Assembly (NCBI RefSeq): GCF_030814995.1
Contig: NZ_JAUSVX010000019.1
Coordinates: 62,001 to 126,000, forward strand
Origin: Labrys wisconsinensis
Lineage (GTDB): Bacteria > Pseudomonadota > Alphaproteobacteria > Rhizobiales > Labraceae
Length of the DNA stretch: 64,000 nucleotides
Direction of reading: 5' to 3'
Shown here in pieces: positions 36,827 to 44,130 of the stretch (its first letter is position 1; the number at the start of each line of letters is the position of its first letter). Made by a program: the position numbers and the translations under genes. The notes under the pieces are model-generated. The model did not search any database. It saw only the letters and a program-made list of their open reading frames with translations, and had not been told where the DNA came from.

Positions 36827-37813
36827 TCAGGGTTGGCCGTCGCCGCCGCGGCGCAGCGGCCGGGCGATACGGGTGAAGAGATCGGGCAGCGCCTCGCTCG
36901 CCAGCGAGACGGTGACGAGGATGACGACGCCGTAGACGACGAGCAGGGCGCCGTTCGAAAGATTCAGGGCCGGCAGCAGGCCGGTGAGGATGGTCAGCAC
37001 CAGGGCTCCGGCGATGGTGCCGAGATAGTGCCCGCTGCCGCCGAGGATCGAGGCGCCGCCGATGGCCACGGCCGCGACCGAGGTGAAGAGATAGGGATCG
37101 CCCATGCCGAGATAGGCCTGCGCGGTGTAGCCGGTGAGCAGGATGCCGGCGAGCGCCGCCGTGAAGCCGCAGAGCGTATAGGCGAGCACGGTGGTCGCGA
37201 GCGTCGGCACGCCGGAGAATTCGGCGACGGTGGCGCTGGTGCCCTGGGCGTAGAGGTAGCGGCCGAAGGCGCTCTTGGAGAGCAGCACCGTCGCCAGCGC
37301 AGCGAGGGCGGCCCAGATCAGCACGATCACCGGCAGCGGGCCGACGCGTCCGACGGCGAGGTACTGCAGCAGCGGCGGTGCCGAGGCGGTCGGCGCCCCG
37401 CCGGTGCAGACCAGGATGGCGCCCTGCAGGATGACGTTGACGGCGAGCGTCATGATGATCGGCGGCACGCCGAACAGGGCGATGCCGAGGCCGTTGACCG
37501 CGCCGATCAGGGCGCCGCCGGCGAGCGCCGCCGGCACGGCATAGACGAGCGGGGCATCGGCGCCGTTCGCCGCCAGCGTCACCAGCACCGCGGCCGAGGT
37601 CAGCACCCAGGGCACGGAGAGGTCGATGCCGCCGCCGATGATGACGAAGGTCTGGCCGAGCGCGACGATGCCGGTGAAGGCGGCGAGCACCGCCATGGTG
37701 CGCAGATGCCCGCCGGCGAGGAAGCCCTCCGAGAAGAAGGAGGTGACGAGAAGCAGCACGACCACGCCGAGATAGGCGAGCAGGATCGCGCGGTGCCGCC
37801 CGAGCCCGGCCAT
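36827..37813 (-). CDS. Sugar ABC importer permease 2 (RbsC-like)
   Basis: 328 residues, BPD_transp_2 family of ribose/xylose-class importers, with 8-10 membrane segments. Family blocks: TIVALGQTFVIIGGGIDLS near residue 55, then ANGLGIALFGVPPIIMTLAV, and VAIGGASILGGSGHYLGT. The ATG at 37813 overlaps the stop of permease 1 (ATGA). Two different permease genes in tandem imply a heterodimer, as in the autoinducer-2 or erythritol-type systems. Confidence 0.9.
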   Translation of the reverse strand: MAGLGRHRAILLAYLGVVVLLLVTSFFSEGFLAGGHLRTMAVLAAFTGIVALGQTFVIIGGGIDLSVPWVLTSAAVLVTLAANGADAPLVYAVPAALAGGALIGAVNGLGIALFGVPPIIMTLAVNVILQGAILVCTGGAPTASAPPLLQYLAVGRVGPLPVIVLIWAALAALATVLLSKSAFGRYLYAQGTSATVAEFSGVPTLATTVLAYTLCGFTAALAGILLTGYTAQAYLGMGDPYLFTSVAAVAIGGASILGGSGHYLGTIAGALVLTILTGLLPALNLSNGALLVVYGVVILVTVSLASEALPDLFTRIARPLRRGGDGQP

Positions 37814-38826
37814 CACGAGAGGCTCCGGCGCGCCGATTTCTCGGCCAGCGAGCTCGCCAGCACGGCGACGAGCAGGATCACGCCCGAGACGATCGGCTGC
37901 CAGTAGCTGGAGACGGAGAGGACGAAGACGAGGTTGCCGATCAGCGTCAGGATGAAGGCGCCGACGATGGTGCCGATCAGGCCGCCGCGGCCGCCGAACA
38001 GGCTGATGCCGCCGATCACGGCCGCCGCCACCGAGGGCAGGATGTAGTCCTTGCCGATGGTCGGCGAGCCGGTGCCGGTCTGGGTGGTGAGGTAGAGCGC
38101 CGCCAGTGCCGCGAAGAAGCCGGACAGGGCATAGGTGGCGATGTTGATCCGCGTCAGCGAGACGCCGGACAGCTCGGCCGAGCGCTCGTTCGAGCCGGTG
38201 GCGCGGATGGCGAGGCCGAGCGGCGTGGCGCGGAACCACAGCCAGAACAGCACCAGCAGGACCAGCAGCCAGACCGGCGTGCCGATGCCGGCGAGGGTGG
38301 CGCTGCCGAACGCCATCCAGCCATCGGGCAATTGGCCGCCGTCGGTCGGCAGGATCATCAGGGCGATGCCGGAGAGGATCGACCAGGTCGACAGCGTCAC
38401 CAGGAAGGGCTGCAGGCGCAGCGTCGAGATCAGCACGCCGTTGGCGGCGCCGACCAGGGCGCCGAGCAGCGCGATGCCGGCCGCCCAGAGGACGGCCTGC
38501 GCCGGATCGCCGCCGAAGCGCGTGGCGGCCAGCACCGTGCCGAGGCTGATCATGCCGCCGATCGACAGGTCGATGCCGCCGCGCAGGAGGACGATGGTCT
38601 GGCCGGTGGCGGCGAGCAGCAGCGTCATCGCTGCCGCAGTGTCGAGGTTGAGCTCGTCGAGCGTGAACACGCCCTCGCGCAGGCTGCCATAGACGGCCAG
38701 CAGGACGGCCAGCATGACGCAGGCGACCAGGAACGGCGCCCGGTCGACGAGCCAGGCCTTGCGCCCGCCCGTCCCTGCCCTGCCCGATCCGGCCGGCCGC
38801 ATCGTCATCGGAACCGTCAGGGTCAT
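37813..38826 (-). CDS. Sugar ABC importer permease 1 (RbsC-like)
   Basis: 337 residues of the same family: LLLAATGQTIVLLRGGIDLS, then GAANGVLISTLRLQPFLVTL, then AAAVIGGISLFGGRGGLIGT. Start at 38826 within the last codons of the ATPase gene (4-bp overlap with its stop at 38823). Partner of the permease encoded downstream. Confidence 0.9.
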   Translation of the reverse strand: MTLTVPMTMRPAGSGRAGTGGRKAWLVDRAPFLVACVMLAVLLAVYGSLREGVFTLDELNLDTAAAMTLLLAATGQTIVLLRGGIDLSIGGMISLGTVLAATRFGGDPAQAVLWAAGIALLGALVGAANGVLISTLRLQPFLVTLSTWSILSGIALMILPTDGGQLPDGWMAFGSATLAGIGTPVWLLVLLVLFWLWFRATPLGLAIRATGSNERSAELSGVSLTRINIATYALSGFFAALAALYLTTQTGTGSPTIGKDYILPSVAAAVIGGISLFGGRGGLIGTIVGAFILTLIGNLVFVLSVSSYWQPIVSGVILLVAVLASSLAEKSARRSLS

Positions 38827-40325
38827 GCCGCCCGTGCCTCCGCCATGGCCTCGCGCAGGATGCGGTGCTCGGAGACCTCGGCGCCGGCGAGCGTCGCCGC
38901 CAGGCGGCCGTTGCGCAGGACGGCGACGCGGTCGGCCAGGTTGACGATCTCCGGCAGGTCGCTGGAATAGAACAGGATGGCATAGCCCTGCGCCGCGAGA
39001 TCGCGCATCAGCCGGAAGATCTCGCCCTTGGTGCCGACGTCGATGCCGCGCGTCGGATCGTAGAGGAGCAGGATGCGCGAGCCGGTCAGCAGCATCTTGC
39101 CGAAGATCACCTTCTGCTGGTTGCCGCCGGACAGGGTCCCGGCGATCTGGTCGGGCGTGCCGGCCTTGATGCGCAGCGTGGCCAGCATCTCCTCGACCAG
39201 CTCGCGCTCGCGCCGGGCGCTGAGGAGGCCGAAGCGGGAGAGGCGCGGGATCACCGACAGGGTGAGGTTCTCGCGCACGCTCTTGGACAGCAGCAGGCCG
39301 TGGCTGCGGCGGTCCTCGGGCACGAGCGCGATGCCGTCCCGGCCGATCAGGGCCTGGCGCGGGCTGCGGATCGACGCCGGCTTGCCCCAGACCTCGAGGC
39401 TGCCGCGCGACCGGCTGATGCCGAACAGCGCCTGGAACAGCTCGCGCTGGCCATGGCCCTGCAGGCCGGCGACGCCGAGCACCTCGCCTTCCCGCAGGTC
39501 GAGATCGACGTCGGCGAGCCGGGTGCCGACACCGAGGCCGCCCAGGCGCAGCGCGACGCGTCCCGTGGCGGTCGCCACCCGCTCGGGATAGAGCCGGTCC
39601 ATGCGCCGCCCCAGCATGTCGGCGATCAAGGCATCGTCGTCCACGGCCCGCGCATCGTGGGCGGCGACCGTCGCGCCGTTGCGGAACACCGTGACGCGGT
39701 CGGCGATGGCCCGCACCTCGGCGAGGCGGTGCGAGATGTAGATCACCAGGCTGCCGTCGTCGGCGAGCCGCCGGGCAAGGCCCAGCAGCCACTCCGTCTC
39801 GCGGGGCGGCAGCGACGATGTCGCCTCGTCGAGGATCAGCACCGAGGGGGACCGGGCCAGGCCCTTGGCGATCTCGACGATCTGGCGCTCGGCCAGGGTC
39901 AGCCGCCGCACCTCCCGGTCCGGCGGCGGCGCCGGGATGGCGTAGCGCTCGAAGAGATCGAGCGTGCCCTGCCGCTGCCGCGCCCGGCGCACCGTGCCGA
40001 GCCCGGAGAGCGGCTCGTGGCGGAACCAGATATTCTCGGCCACGGTGAGGTCGGGCACCAGCGACAGCTCCTGGAACACGGCCGAGATGCCGGCGGCCTG
40101 GGCCGCGGCGGCATTGCCCGGCCGGTACGGCGCCCCGCGCAGGCGCAGCACGCCGGCATCCGGGCGCACGATGCCGGCCAGGATCTGGATGAAGGTGCTC
40201 TTGCCGGCGCCGTTCTCGCCGAGCAGCGCGTGCACCTCACCGCCGGCGCCGCGGAAATCGGCGCCGACGAGAGCCTGGATGCCGCCGTAGCGCTTGGCGA
40301 CGCCGCTCGCTTCGATCAGGTCCAT
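38823..40325 (-). CDS. Sugar ABC importer ATPase, two-domain (RbsA-like)
   Basis: 500 residues with two ATP-binding halves. The first has Walker A GENGAGKST, LTLAERQIVEIAKGL and Walker B ILDEATSSL. The second has a degenerate Walker A (GVAGLQGHGQREL) and LSGGNQQKVIFGKML with LLYDPTRGIDVGTK, as usual in RbsA/XylG proteins. It powers the two permeases downstream; the receptor gene lies 79 bp upstream. Confidence 0.93.
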   Translation of the reverse strand: MDLIEASGVAKRYGGIQALVGADFRGAGGEVHALLGENGAGKSTFIQILAGIVRPDAGVLRLRGAPYRPGNAAAAQAAGISAVFQELSLVPDLTVAENIWFRHEPLSGLGTVRRARQRQGTLDLFERYAIPAPPPDREVRRLTLAERQIVEIAKGLARSPSVLILDEATSSLPPRETEWLLGLARRLADDGSLVIYISHRLAEVRAIADRVTVFRNGATVAAHDARAVDDDALIADMLGRRMDRLYPERVATATGRVALRLGGLGVGTRLADVDLDLREGEVLGVAGLQGHGQRELFQALFGISRSRGSLEVWGKPASIRSPRQALIGRDGIALVPEDRRSHGLLLSKSVRENLTLSVIPRLSRFGLLSARRERELVEEMLATLRIKAGTPDQIAGTLSGGNQQKVIFGKMLLTGSRILLLYDPTRGIDVGTKGEIFRLMRDLAAQGYAILFYSSDLPEIVNLADRVAVLRNGRLAATLAGAEVSEHRILREAMAEARAA

Positions 40326-40404
40326 CCGTCCTCTCCGCGCCGAGACCGGTCGCGCCGCGCCGATCCTGCCCGAATCCCCCAGCGGCGCGACCGGCCCCTC
40401 GCCC

Positions 40405-41469
40405 TCAGGAGCCGGCGGCGTCGGCCGCGGTGATCTCGACCCAGCCCGGCGAGATCGGCAGGGTGAGGCCGGGCGGGCTGTCGGGGAAGGCGGTCTTGCC
40501 GACCTCGATGGTCTGCGTCACCGCATCGGGATAGAGCTCGGACTTGAACGGCGCCGTGGCGAGGAAGTCGCCCTTGACCAGGATGTGGCGATCCTCCGGC
40601 TTCTTGCCGGTGTCGAGGATCTCCACCGCCAGCTTGATCGCCTCCGAGGAGAGATAGGCTGGATTGGAGCCGAGGATGCACTTGGCGCCCGGCGTCTTGG
40701 CGCAGGTGACGGCGGTGGCGTTGTAGCTGAAGCCGACCACCGGCACGAGGGGCCGCCCGGCGTCCTGCAGCGCCTTGATCGCGCCGGAGCCGTAGCCCTG
40801 GGTGAGAATGCCGTCGACCTCGGGGTGGGCGGCGAGCAGGCTCGCGACGCCGGCCTGCTCCGGGCCGAGGGCGTATTCGCCGTTATAGTTCCCGACCACC
40901 TCGATATCGGGGTATTTCTTCAGGACGTCGAGATAGCCCTTCTCCAGCGCGGCGGAGATCGGTGCGCCGGCAAGGCCGCGGTCGACGAACACTTTGCCCT
41001 TGCCGTTGAGCTGCCTGGCCATCCATTCGGCCATGACGGCGGGGATGCGCTTCCAGTCCGATTCCAGCGCATAGGCGCAGGGCTCGGCCACCACCTGGTC
41101 AAAGCTGATCACCACGATGCCGGCGGCGCAGGCCTTCTTGATGGTCGGGTTGAGCGCCGTGTCCGAGCCGGCATCGACCAGGATGGCGTCCGGCTTGGCG
41201 CGGATGATGTTGTTGAGGGAGTTGATCTGCGCCTGGACCGTGTTCTCGACGTTCTCGATCTTGAGGTCGACCCGCCCGGCGAGCGGCCCCTTCTTGACCG
41301 AGACGGCGGCGACGCGCTCCATCTGCTGGCGCCAGTCGTTGCCGACGAAATTGTTGGAGAGATAGATCTTGTAGGTCTTCTTGGCCTCGGCCGCCGCCGG
41401 GCCGGCCGCCGAGGCAGCCAGCGCCGCGGCCATCGCGACGAGCGCGATCGCAGTCATCGAGCGTTTCAC
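40405..41469 (-). CDS. Sugar ABC importer periplasmic receptor (RbsB-like)
   Basis: 354 residues, first gene of the operon. Signal peptide: KRSMTAIALVAMAAALAASA then AGPAAAEA. The mature part follows the peripla_BP_4 pattern: KKTYKIYLSNNFVGNDWRQQ, NSLNNIIRAKPDAILVDAGS and GIVVISFDQVVAEPCAY, with a GYGSGAIKALQDAGR ligand loop. The start is a GTG at 41469 with GGGGAG eight bases upstream; an ATG at 41547 would extend over the LacI-type operator and is unlikely. Two operator types precede it (41533 and 41597). Confidence 0.88.
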   Translation of the reverse strand: MKRSMTAIALVAMAAALAASAAGPAAAEAKKTYKIYLSNNFVGNDWRQQMERVAAVSVKKGPLAGRVDLKIENVENTVQAQINSLNNIIRAKPDAILVDAGSDTALNPTIKKACAAGIVVISFDQVVAEPCAYALESDWKRIPAVMAEWMARQLNGKGKVFVDRGLAGAPISAALEKGYLDVLKKYPDIEVVGNYNGEYALGPEQAGVASLLAAHPEVDGILTQGYGSGAIKALQDAGRPLVPVVGFSYNATAVTCAKTPGAKCILGSNPAYLSSEAIKLAVEILDTGKKPEDRHILVKGDFLATAPFKSELYPDAVTQTIEVGKTAFPDSPPGLTLPISPGWVEITAADAAGS

Positions 41470-41532
41470 CGTCGTTTCTCCCCTTGGTGCGTCCTGGATC
41501 GTGTTCTTGTCCGGCAGCGTCGGTCGCTGCCG

Positions 41533-41546
41533 TGGTAACGTTACCA
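41533..41546. promoter_or_regulatory. LacI-type operator, copy 1
   Basis: Perfect palindrome TGGTAACGTTACCA with the central CG typical of LacI/GalR operators, 63 bp upstream of the receptor start. The same palindrome, extended by one base each side, occurs at 60193-60208. The LacI-type regulator encoded at 52861-53889 is the natural candidate to bind both. Confidence 0.75.
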
Positions 41547-41596
41547 TCTTCCCCTCGACCGATCAATTCGACGATCGGCCGCACCGACATAAGATC

Positions 41597-41615
41597 ATGC
41601 TATTATAATCTTTCC
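41597..41615. promoter_or_regulatory. AT-rich motif ATRCTATTATAATC, copy 1
   Basis: ATGCTATTATAATCTTTCC lies 127 bp upstream of the sugar-receptor start. It is one of five close matches (also 42583, 46580 minus, 52739, 56223), each in front of an operon of the sugar island. The TATAAT core reads as a -10 element on either strand, so it may be an operator overlapping the promoter. The GntR regulator encoded next to it is the likely ligand (inference). Confidence 0.6.
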
Positions 41616-41652
41616 GACTTGTCCACGCCGCCCGGCCGGCGGGAGCGCATGA

Positions 41653-42483
41653 TCAGACGATGTCGTTCGGCGCCTCGAAGGTGAGGCTGAAGAAATCGGC
41701 CCGGTTCTTGTTGATGGTGAGCTCGACCGGCTCGCCCTCGGCGGAGCGATAGACCATCTCGGTCACCAAGATCGGGTCGCCGGCCTCGCAATCCAGCGTG
41801 CGGGCGAGGCTCGCATCCGCCAGCTCGGCGCGGACGGTGACCCGCGCGCCCGACAGCTTGATGCCGAGATGGCGCTGCACGGAGCGGAACACCACGACGT
41901 CGTCGAAATCGGCGCGCGCCAGGCGGCCGCCGATCGCCGGCGGGAAGTAGAAGGTGCACTGGCAGGCGGGCTGGGCGCCGACGAAGAGCACCGCCCGCAG
42001 GCAATGGCAGGCGGCCTCCGCGGGCAGGCCGAAGGTGGCGCTCGCCAGGGCCGACTTCTCCTTGCGGTAGCTGCGGATCTCGAGGCGGCGGTCCTTGGTC
42101 GACTCGGCGATGGCCGCGAGGCTGGAGAAACCGAAGCTCGGCTTGGGGCGTCCGGTGCGGGCGGCGACCACCGCGGGCTTGGCGGCGCGCTTGCGGATGA
42201 AGCCTTCGCTCTCCAGCTCGCGCAGCGCCTGGCGCACCGTGATCAGGCTGATGCCGAAGCGCTCGGCAAGGTCGGCTTCGCGCGGCAGCGTGCTGCCCGG
42301 CGCCAGCAGGCCGTCGCTGATCGGCGCCTTGAGGAGGCCGGTGAGCTGGCGATAGAGCGGGCCGTCGGCGCGGGACAGGACCTGATTCGGCAAAAGATCG
42401 AGCGCCGCCATGCCGGCCTCGTCCGCCGCTTCGGCTCCACGCCGCTCCGGGATCGCGCTGATCGTGCTCGCCGTCGCTTTCAC
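41653..42483 (-). CDS. GntR-family regulator, HutC subfamily (UTRA ligand domain)
   Basis: 276 residues. The N-terminal winged helix-turn-helix is at about residues 40-105 (LPREADLAERFGISLITVRQ, ALRELESEGFIRKR). The C-terminal UTRA effector domain follows (residues ~115-270, ending TINKNRADFFSLTFEAP), the class that binds sugars, sugar acids or amino-acid derivatives. It stands alone between the sugar-importer operon and a divergent dehydrogenase gene, and both flanks carry the AT-rich motif. Probably the repressor of the sugar island. Confidence 0.9.
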   Translation of the reverse strand: MKATASTISAIPERRGAEAADEAGMAALDLLPNQVLSRADGPLYRQLTGLLKAPISDGLLAPGSTLPREADLAERFGISLITVRQALRELESEGFIRKRAAKPAVVAARTGRPKPSFGFSSLAAIAESTKDRRLEIRSYRKEKSALASATFGLPAEAACHCLRAVLFVGAQPACQCTFYFPPAIGGRLARADFDDVVVFRSVQRHLGIKLSGARVTVRAELADASLARTLDCEAGDPILVTEMVYRSAEGEPVELTINKNRADFFSLTFEAPNDIV

Positions 42484-42576
42484 CGTCGTCCTCTCAAACA
42501 GGTTTCGAATCCTAGCCCATTCCAGGGCACCGCCATAGCCGGACGCGCTTTGCCATCGACGGCGCCGCCGCTTACA

Positions 42577-42601
42577 GATATTATACTATCACAATAATAT
42601 C
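42577..42601. promoter_or_regulatory. AT-rich palindrome upstream of the dehydrogenase gene, motif copy 2
   Basis: A 25-bp inverted repeat with perfect arms GATATTA and TAATATC. Positions 42583-42601 match the island motif (16 of 19 identical to the copy at 56223). It lies between the GntR gene (leftward) and the dehydrogenase gene (start 42630), so it may serve both. Confidence 0.6.
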
Positions 42602-42629
42602 GAAACTGCGCCGCGCGGGGAGGAGAGCC

Positions 42630-43406
42630 ATGCAGTGCGATCTCGACGGACAGGTCGCCCTGGTCACCGGCGCGGCCAACGGCATCGGCAGCGCCATCGC
42701 CCGCCGCCTCGCCGACAATGGCGCGGCCGTGACGATCGCCGACATCGACATGGCCAATGCCGAGCGGATGGCCGCGTCGCTGCCCCGCGCGCTCGCCTGC
42801 CGTGTCGACATCCGCGACGAGGCCGCGATCGACGGGGCGGTCGCCGCGACGCTGGCGCGCTTCGGCCGGCTCGACATCCTCGTCAACAATGCCGGCGTCA
42901 ACACCTTCGCCCACCGCGTCGACATCGACAGCTTCCCGACCGAGGAATGGCACCGCATCATCTCGGTCGATCTCGACGGCCTCTTCCTGGTGACGCGCAG
43001 CGCGGTCAAGCCGATGATCGAGCGCGGCGGCGGACGGATCGTCAACATCGCCTCGGTGGTCGGCCTTGCCGCCATGCGCCTGCAAAGCCCGTTCGTGGCG
43101 GCCAAGGCCGGCATCATCCACCTCACCCGCTCCATGGCGCTCGAGCTCGGGCCGAAAGGGGTGCGCGCCAACGCCGTGGCGCCCGGCTCGATCGTGACCG
43201 AGGGAACCAGGCAGCTCTTCTATGGCGAGGGCGGCACGTTCCACAACCGGGCGCGCGCCTTCATGGACCACATCCCGCTCGGCCGGCCGGGCACGCTCGG
43301 CGAGGTCGCCGAAGCCGTGCTGTTCCTCTGCGCGCCCGAGAGCCGCTATGTGAACGGCCACATCCTCACCGTCGACGGCGGCTGGACCGCCGGCTACATG
43401 ATGTAA
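42630..43406 (+). CDS. Short-chain dehydrogenase/reductase with Phe in place of the catalytic Tyr
   Basis: 258 residues, classical SDR layout: cofactor motif TGAANGIGSA (residues 13-22), an acidic residue after the second strand suggesting NAD, NNAG at 86-89, Ser142 in NIASVVG and VDGGW near the end. The YxxxK site reads Phe155-Val-Ala-Ala-Lys159, so the catalytic Tyr is missing while Lys is kept. Start at 42630 behind GGGGAGGAGAGCC. It may oxidise a sugar poorly, use another acid, or be non-catalytic. It stands alone, convergent with the E2 gene 11 bp away. Confidence 0.88.
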   Translation: MQCDLDGQVALVTGAANGIGSAIARRLADNGAAVTIADIDMANAERMAASLPRALACRVDIRDEAAIDGAVAATLARFGRLDILVNNAGVNTFAHRVDIDSFPTEEWHRIISVDLDGLFLVTRSAVKPMIERGGGRIVNIASVVGLAAMRLQSPFVAAKAGIIHLTRSMALELGPKGVRANAVAPGSIVTEGTRQLFYGEGGTFHNRARAFMDHIPLGRPGTLGEVAEAVLFLCAPESRYVNGHILTVDGGWTAGYMM

Positions 43407-43417
43407 AGGCGCCTGCC

Positions 43418-44128
43418 TCAGACGACCAGCCGCAGGGGATGGGCCAGGCCTGCGCGCAGCTCGGCCAGGAAGCGGGCCGCCCGCTCCTCGCTCAACATGT
43501 CCTCGTCGAAGACGAGCAGCGCGTCCAGGGCCGGCCCCTCGCCCGCCACCACCAGGCGCAGCGCCAGACCGGCTGCCAACGCGGCGGCGGTCGGGCGCAG
43601 CCCGCTCTCCCGGATGCGCGAGACGGGGATGGCCGGGCTTGCGTCCGGGGCGGCCGCTGCCGCCCGCCGTGCGGCGATGGCGGACAGCGTGAGCCCGGGC
43701 ACCCCGGTGATCACCGCCCCTGCCCCGCCGCTGCCGTCCCGCCACAGGATGGTCTCGGCCGGCAGCGCCACCGCGACCGCAGCCCTGCCGATCGCCTTCA
43801 GGATCAGATCGTCCGCCGTGATGCCGGGCGCCACGCCGGCCATGTCGCCGAGCAGCGCCGCCGCCGGCGCGAGGTCGAGGGTGACGGCAAAGCCGGCGAC
43901 CGGGCGCGGCACGGCCACGGGCGGCGGCGCCGCGACCGGAGGCGGTCGCCGCTCGACGGCCGGCGATGCGACGGCCGGCCTTGCGAATCCGTCGAGGTCG
44001 GCGGCGACGATGCGGCCGCCGGGTCCGGAGCCGCGGCGGCCGGCGAGCGTCAGCCCGCGCTCGCGGGCGAGGCGGCGGGCATAGGGCGAGACGGCGATGC
44101 GCGCCGCGGGCACAGCGAAACCGGACAT
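43418..44128 (-). CDS. E2-like acyltransferase lacking lipoyl domain and catalytic His
   Basis: 236 residues related to the C-terminal part of 2-oxoacid dehydrogenase E2. It opens directly with an E3/E1-binding (peripheral subunit-binding) domain: IAVSPYARRLARERGLTLAG, then GSGPGGRIVAADLDGF. A Pro/Ala linker and a reduced acyltransferase fold follow. The catalytic HxxxDG that should precede AARFL is replaced: the protein reads FDEDMLSEERAARFLAELR. There is no lipoyl domain; one is found instead at the C-terminus of the E1 protein encoded 2 bp upstream. It may act as a scaffold or E3-docking protein. Confidence 0.75.
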   Translation of the reverse strand: MSGFAVPAARIAVSPYARRLARERGLTLAGRRGSGPGGRIVAADLDGFARPAVASPAVERRPPPVAAPPPVAVPRPVAGFAVTLDLAPAAALLGDMAGVAPGITADDLILKAIGRAAVAVALPAETILWRDGSGGAGAVITGVPGLTLSAIAARRAAAAAPDASPAIPVSRIRESGLRPTAAALAAGLALRLVVAGEGPALDALLVFDEDMLSEERAARFLAELRAGLAHPLRLVV

Positions 44129-44130
44129 CG

